DNA from: Bacteroidota bacterium
Lineage (GTDB): Bacteria > Bacteroidota > Bacteroidia > Sphingobacteriales > Sphingobacteriaceae
NCBI GenBank assembly: GCA_013286985.1
Contig: JABDEQ010000080.1
Coordinates: 1,831-10,636, forward strand
Reading direction: 5' to 3'
Length of the DNA: 8,806 nucleotides
Made by a program: the position numbers and the translations under genes. Below, piece after piece: positions 5,753 through 8,806 of this stretch (positions within the stretch are counted from its first letter, which is position 1; every line of letters begins with the position of its first letter). The notes below the pieces were generated by a model. The model was not told the DNA's origin and did not search any database. It was given only the letters and a program-made list of their open reading frames with translations.

Positions 5753-8700
5753 TCACTTAAATTTAAAATTGAGGTTAAATCCCAGGGTTCGTGCAGCGGG
5801 TAACGATTCGCCCTCTATGCCTGCATAAGTAAGATCTGGCGAAAACTCCGATTCAGGATCAATATTTTTGGTGTACTTTAATATGGTGAAAATATTACGG
5901 CCCACCAGGCTTACGGTTGCCGCCCGGAATAGCTTCCCAAACAGTGGTGGCGTAAATTCGTATCCGAGGATCAACTGCCTGAATTTTATAAAGCTGCCGT
6001 TTAAAACAGACAGAGCCGAAATGTTGGTTGCCAGCTGCGGATAATAGTTATAGGCAGGTACATTTATGGTGTTGATCTGCCCGTTATCATTTACACCTTT
6101 TGCTACTATTCCGGTTTCACGCCCGGGCAGGGTTGCCTTGTTAAGCCCATAAACGTATGAATAATCCTCGGTGGCCGAAAGTACCTTGTTGCCAAACTTG
6201 TAATCTATCAAAAATGAAAGATTGAACTTTTTGTACTTGAATGAGTTGGTAAAACCGCCATAAAAAGTGGGCAATGTGCCGCCCATGGCCTTTAGGTCGC
6301 CACGCTCGGGTATACCATCGCTGCCGATAATTATGTTGCCCATGCTATCTCTTTTATAATCATAAGCCATAACCTGGGTAATTGATTTACCCACTACCAA
6401 CGCCGTATTTGCATTCAGAGGCCGGTAGGTACCGGTTAATAAATACTGACTTGAGCCATCAATAGATAAAAGCACATTATGTATCTGGCTAAAATTAATA
6501 CTGGTGTTCCACGAAAAATTTGCTGTACGTATAATCCCTCCAGAAAGCATAAGCTCCAGGCCCGTATTTTTGGTTTTTCCCACATTAACATAGGCCGAAG
6601 TAAAACCTGTTGCTACCGATTGCTGTGCATTGGTAATTTCGTTGTGCGTTATCCGGTTAAAATAGGTGGCATCAAGGTTAAGCCTGTTTTGGAAAAACGA
6701 CAGATTTACCCCGGTTTCGAATTCGGTTAGCGTAAATGGTTTTAAATTATAATTAGGTAATTCGGCCGAAAAACTGCCAAGCGGTATACCGTTCACTGTA
6801 TTATTTGAGGTAAAGTATAGTTGCGTGGTATAGGGTTGCGAGGGCTCGCCACTTGTTTTTGCATAGCTCATCCTGAATTTTCCCGAAGTTAAATAGGGAA
6901 GAGCCAGCAAGTTTGAAAACAAAAAACTCCCTGAAACACCGGGTACAAAAATACCGCGGCTAACCGGGGGCAGCGTTGAAAAAACATCATATCTACCGGT
7001 AGCTGCAATGTCGAGCAGGTTTTTGTAATCGAAGTCGGCCGAATAATAGGCTGATTCGGTTACGATTTCTGATACATCATAAGTAGAACTGCTGCTCACC
7101 AGGTTGGATGGCGTATACAAATAAGGTATAATAAACTGAGAGCCGGTAATTTCGGTAAGATTATATTGCCGCCGGCGATAGTTTCCTCCTGCCGAAAAAT
7201 TTAACGTAAGATCATGTATCAGCTTTTTATTTGCCTGAAAAAGCAGATCTGTATTCAGCTCACCCGTTTGCGACTTACTAAGCCCGTTTAGTCCACCCTG
7301 TTCATTAACCGTAAATGCTGTGCCGGTAGGCAAAACATTCAGCAACCCATCGTTACTGATATCATAACCAAGCCTCCCCTGTAAATAAACATTATCAGAG
7401 AAATTGTATTTTAAAACCGTTGCAGTTATAAAGCGGTTACGTGTTGAATTATCAACCTGTTTATTGATAACAAAGTAGGGATTGGTAATATAAACGTTGC
7501 TGTTCCATTGCGATTCGTTGCCGGTTACCGGGTTATAGCCTGGCTTTAAACTGAGTTGATTAGCGCTCGTAGCCAAAAACTCAATGCCATAATTGGCGTT
7601 CATGGGCCCATCACTTAAATACGACCTGGTTTTAGCCATTTCGTAAATGTAATTCCCGTTAAAACTTAGTTTTAATTTATCGGTGATATCGTAGGAGGTA
7701 TTAAGGTTAAAGGTTTTTCTGTTAAGACCACTATTAGGAACGATGGACTCATAATTAAGATTAGAGGCCGATGCTCTGAACGCTGTCTTTGAATTACCGC
7801 CGCTAACCGAGATGGTATTGGTTAAAGCAGGTGCATTGCGGTAAAACTCATTGATGTTATTTTTTACTGCCGAGTAGGGGTAGTAGTTGCCGTCAAATTG
7901 TATGGTAGGCTTTCCGTCGAGTTGCTCGCCCCAGCTCAACAAGCCCGACGCGATAGCGCTCTGTACATTTTGCGGGCGCTCATTTTGTGAGCCCTGCCCG
8001 TATACATATTGGAAGTCGGTATTATTTATAGCATGGTCAAAAGACAGGTTTAAATTGTACTCAACCAGTGTGCTGGAATTTTTTTCTCCTGTTTTTGTGT
8101 TGATCAGGATAACCCCATTTGCGGCCCTCGCCCCATAAAGTGCCGAAGCCGCCGAACCTTTCAGTACGGTTATACTTTCAATATCATCAGGATTGATATT
8201 GCTGAAACCATCACCATAATCAGCGCCACCATATTCAGTTGCACTGCCACGTTGTGTGTTATCAATCGGAACCCCATCTAAAACAAGCAGCGGCGAACCT
8301 GCGTTCATACTTGCAGCGCCCCGCAGCAACAATCTTGAAGATGATGCCGGTCCCCCGTAAGTGCCGCTTACGTTCAAACCGGCTACTTGCCCTTCGAGTG
8401 ACATGGCCACATTGGCCTCCCGGGCCGTTGTTAAATCGGCTCCCGAAATAGCTGCAACGGAGTAACCCACTTTCCAATTCTGCTTCTTTATGTTTAAGGC
8501 TGTAACCACTACTTCATCCAAGCTATGGTAAGAGCCCTGAAGTTCTATTTTCAAAGGCTGATCGGTTGCTGTAATTATTACCTGCTGAGTGTTATAACCA
8601 ATATTTGAAATTTCAATAATCGTCCCTTTTATGCCATTTATCACAAACCGGCCTTGTTTATCCGTTTCGGTACCGTAATTGTTGTTTTTTACCCTGATGG

Positions 8701-8806
8701 ATGCTCCGCTGATGGGTTGGTCTTGCTCGTCGGTTACAATGCCGCTAACTGCTACGCTTTTAATGGAATCTTTTTCTGTTCCGATGGCGATCAGGTTATT
8801 GGATGT
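5753..8806 (-). CDS. susC-like: SusC/RagA-family TonB-dependent outer-membrane transporter (5' end outside window)
   Basis: 1017 codons are visible, open to the window edge; the N-terminus lies beyond 8806. The product is the TonB-driven barrel that imports the nutrient captured by the adjacent SusD. In visible-residue numbering, a carboxypeptidase-regulatory-like domain runs from about 20 (VSGIVTDEQDQPISGA) to 95, and a TonB-box-like DEVVVTAL lies at 97-104. The plug is at about 115-238, with VLDGVPIDN and the SusC/RagA signature NPDDIESITVLKGSAASALYGARAANGV at 205-232. The rest forms the barrel, ending TLGFNLNFKFK with Lys last instead of the usual aromatic. A GTG at 8642-8644 is not the start, because it splits the regulatory domain. 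The 19 residues before that domain (TSNNLIAIGTEKDSI...) are not a signal peptide, so another domain, perhaps STN, precedes it. It forms an operon with susD, 6 bases away. The substrate is unknown. Confidence 0.95.
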   Translation of the reverse strand, partial: TSNNLIAIGTEKDSIKSVAVSGIVTDEQDQPISGASIRVKNNNYGTETDKQGRFVINGIKGTIIEISNIGYNTQQVIITATDQPLKIELQGSYHSLDEVVVTALNIKKQNWKVGYSVAAISGADLTTAREANVAMSLEGQVAGLNVSGTYGGPASSSRLLLRGAASMNAGSPLLVLDGVPIDNTQRGSATEYGGADYGDGFSNINPDDIESITVLKGSAASALYGARAANGVILINTKTGEKNSSTLVEYNLNLSFDHAINNTDFQYVYGQGSQNERPQNVQSAIASGLLSWGEQLDGKPTIQFDGNYYPYSAVKNNINEFYRNAPALTNTISVSGGNSKTAFRASASNLNYESIVPNSGLNRKTFNLNTSYDITDKLKLSFNGNYIYEMAKTRSYLSDGPMNANYGIEFLATSANQLSLKPGYNPVTGNESQWNSNVYITNPYFVINKQVDNSTRNRFITATVLKYNFSDNVYLQGRLGYDISNDGLLNVLPTGTAFTVNEQGGLNGLSKSQTGELNTDLLFQANKKLIHDLTLNFSAGGNYRRRQYNLTEITGSQFIIPYLYTPSNLVSSSSTYDVSEIVTESAYYSADFDYKNLLDIAATGRYDVFSTLPPVSRGIFVPGVSGSFLFSNLLALPYLTSGKFRMSYAKTSGEPSQPYTTQLYFTSNNTVNGIPLGSFSAELPNYNLKPFTLTEFETGVNLSFFQNRLNLDATYFNRITHNEITNAQQSVATGFTSAYVNVGKTKNTGLELMLSGGIIRTANFSWNTSINFSQIHNVLLSIDGSSQYLLTGTYRPLNANTALVVGKSITQVMAYDYKRDSMGNIIIGSDGIPERGDLKAMGGTLPTFYGGFTNSFKYKKFNLSFLIDYKFGNKVLSATEDYSYVYGLNKATLPGRETGIVAKGVNDNGQINTINVPAYNYYPQLATNISALSVLNGSFIKFRQLILGYEFTPPLFGKLFRAATVSLVGRNIFTILKYTKNIDPESEFSPDLTYAGIEGESLPAARTLGFNLNFKFK

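Noticed and set aside
6479..8477. Open frames of 70-83 codons opposite or out of frame with the SusC-like gene
   Set aside because: They lie wholly within the conserved transporter sequence and are explained as shadows of it.
8642..8644. GTG as the start of the SusC-like gene
   Set aside because: In-frame codons continue to the window edge and encode the front half of the carboxypeptidase-regulatory-like domain, so the true start lies outside.
1..8806. CRISPR array, insertion sequence or transposase
   Set aside because: No regularly spaced direct repeats, no terminal inverted repeats flanking a transposase and no transposase-like protein were found.

Overview
The window reads as chromosomal DNA from a member of the Bacteroidota, most likely a Sphingobacteriaceae-type genome such as Mucilaginibacter or Pedobacter. 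The grounds are a SusC/SusD outer-membrane nutrient-uptake pair, a CBM9-like/DUF5916 exported protein, a two-gene antitoxin/PIN-toxin module of a type I associate with this phylum, a promoter candidate of the phylum-specific TTTG/TAnnTTTG type, and the absence of clear Shine-Dalgarno sequences. The genus is inferred from protein style, not proven.

Layout, left to right. Positions 1-229 hold the 3' end of an unrecognised plus-strand reading frame cut by the window edge. Positions 277-886 hold a plus-strand toxin-antitoxin operon: a 70-residue antitoxin-like protein whose 3' end overlaps the start of a 135-residue PIN-domain RNase by 11 bases. A perfect 14-bp palindrome sits inside the spacer of the candidate promoter in front of it, a plausible operator. 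Positions 887-1184 are a convergent intergenic region with a terminator candidate for the minus strand, a two-tier hairpin and a short stretch resembling the 3' part of a tRNA-Asn. From 1185 to the right edge all genes lie on the minus strand.

The minus-strand genes, in order of transcription, are: a SusC/RagA TonB-dependent transporter, truncated at its 5' end by the window; SusD, a SusD-like_2 surface lipoprotein starting 6 bases after the SusC stop; about 500 bp of AT-rich spacer with two clear inverted repeats; and the DUF5916 protein. SusC and SusD form the familiar lidded uptake complex that imports an oligomeric nutrient across the outer membrane with TonB energy. No glycosidase, peptidase or sensor is visible beside them, so the substrate cannot be named. 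The visible N-terminus of SusC has 19 non-hydrophobic residues before the carboxypeptidase-regulatory-like domain. This suggests a further N-terminal domain (possibly STN) beyond the window, and hence possible control by a FecR anti-sigma/ECF sigma pair.

I found no clear sign of a wholly new system. The best leads are the operator-like palindrome and little-described antitoxin, the tRNA-like/hairpin patch at the convergent junction (a possible old integration boundary), and the 22-bp perfect palindrome plus 11-bp stem-loop in the gap downstream of SusD.
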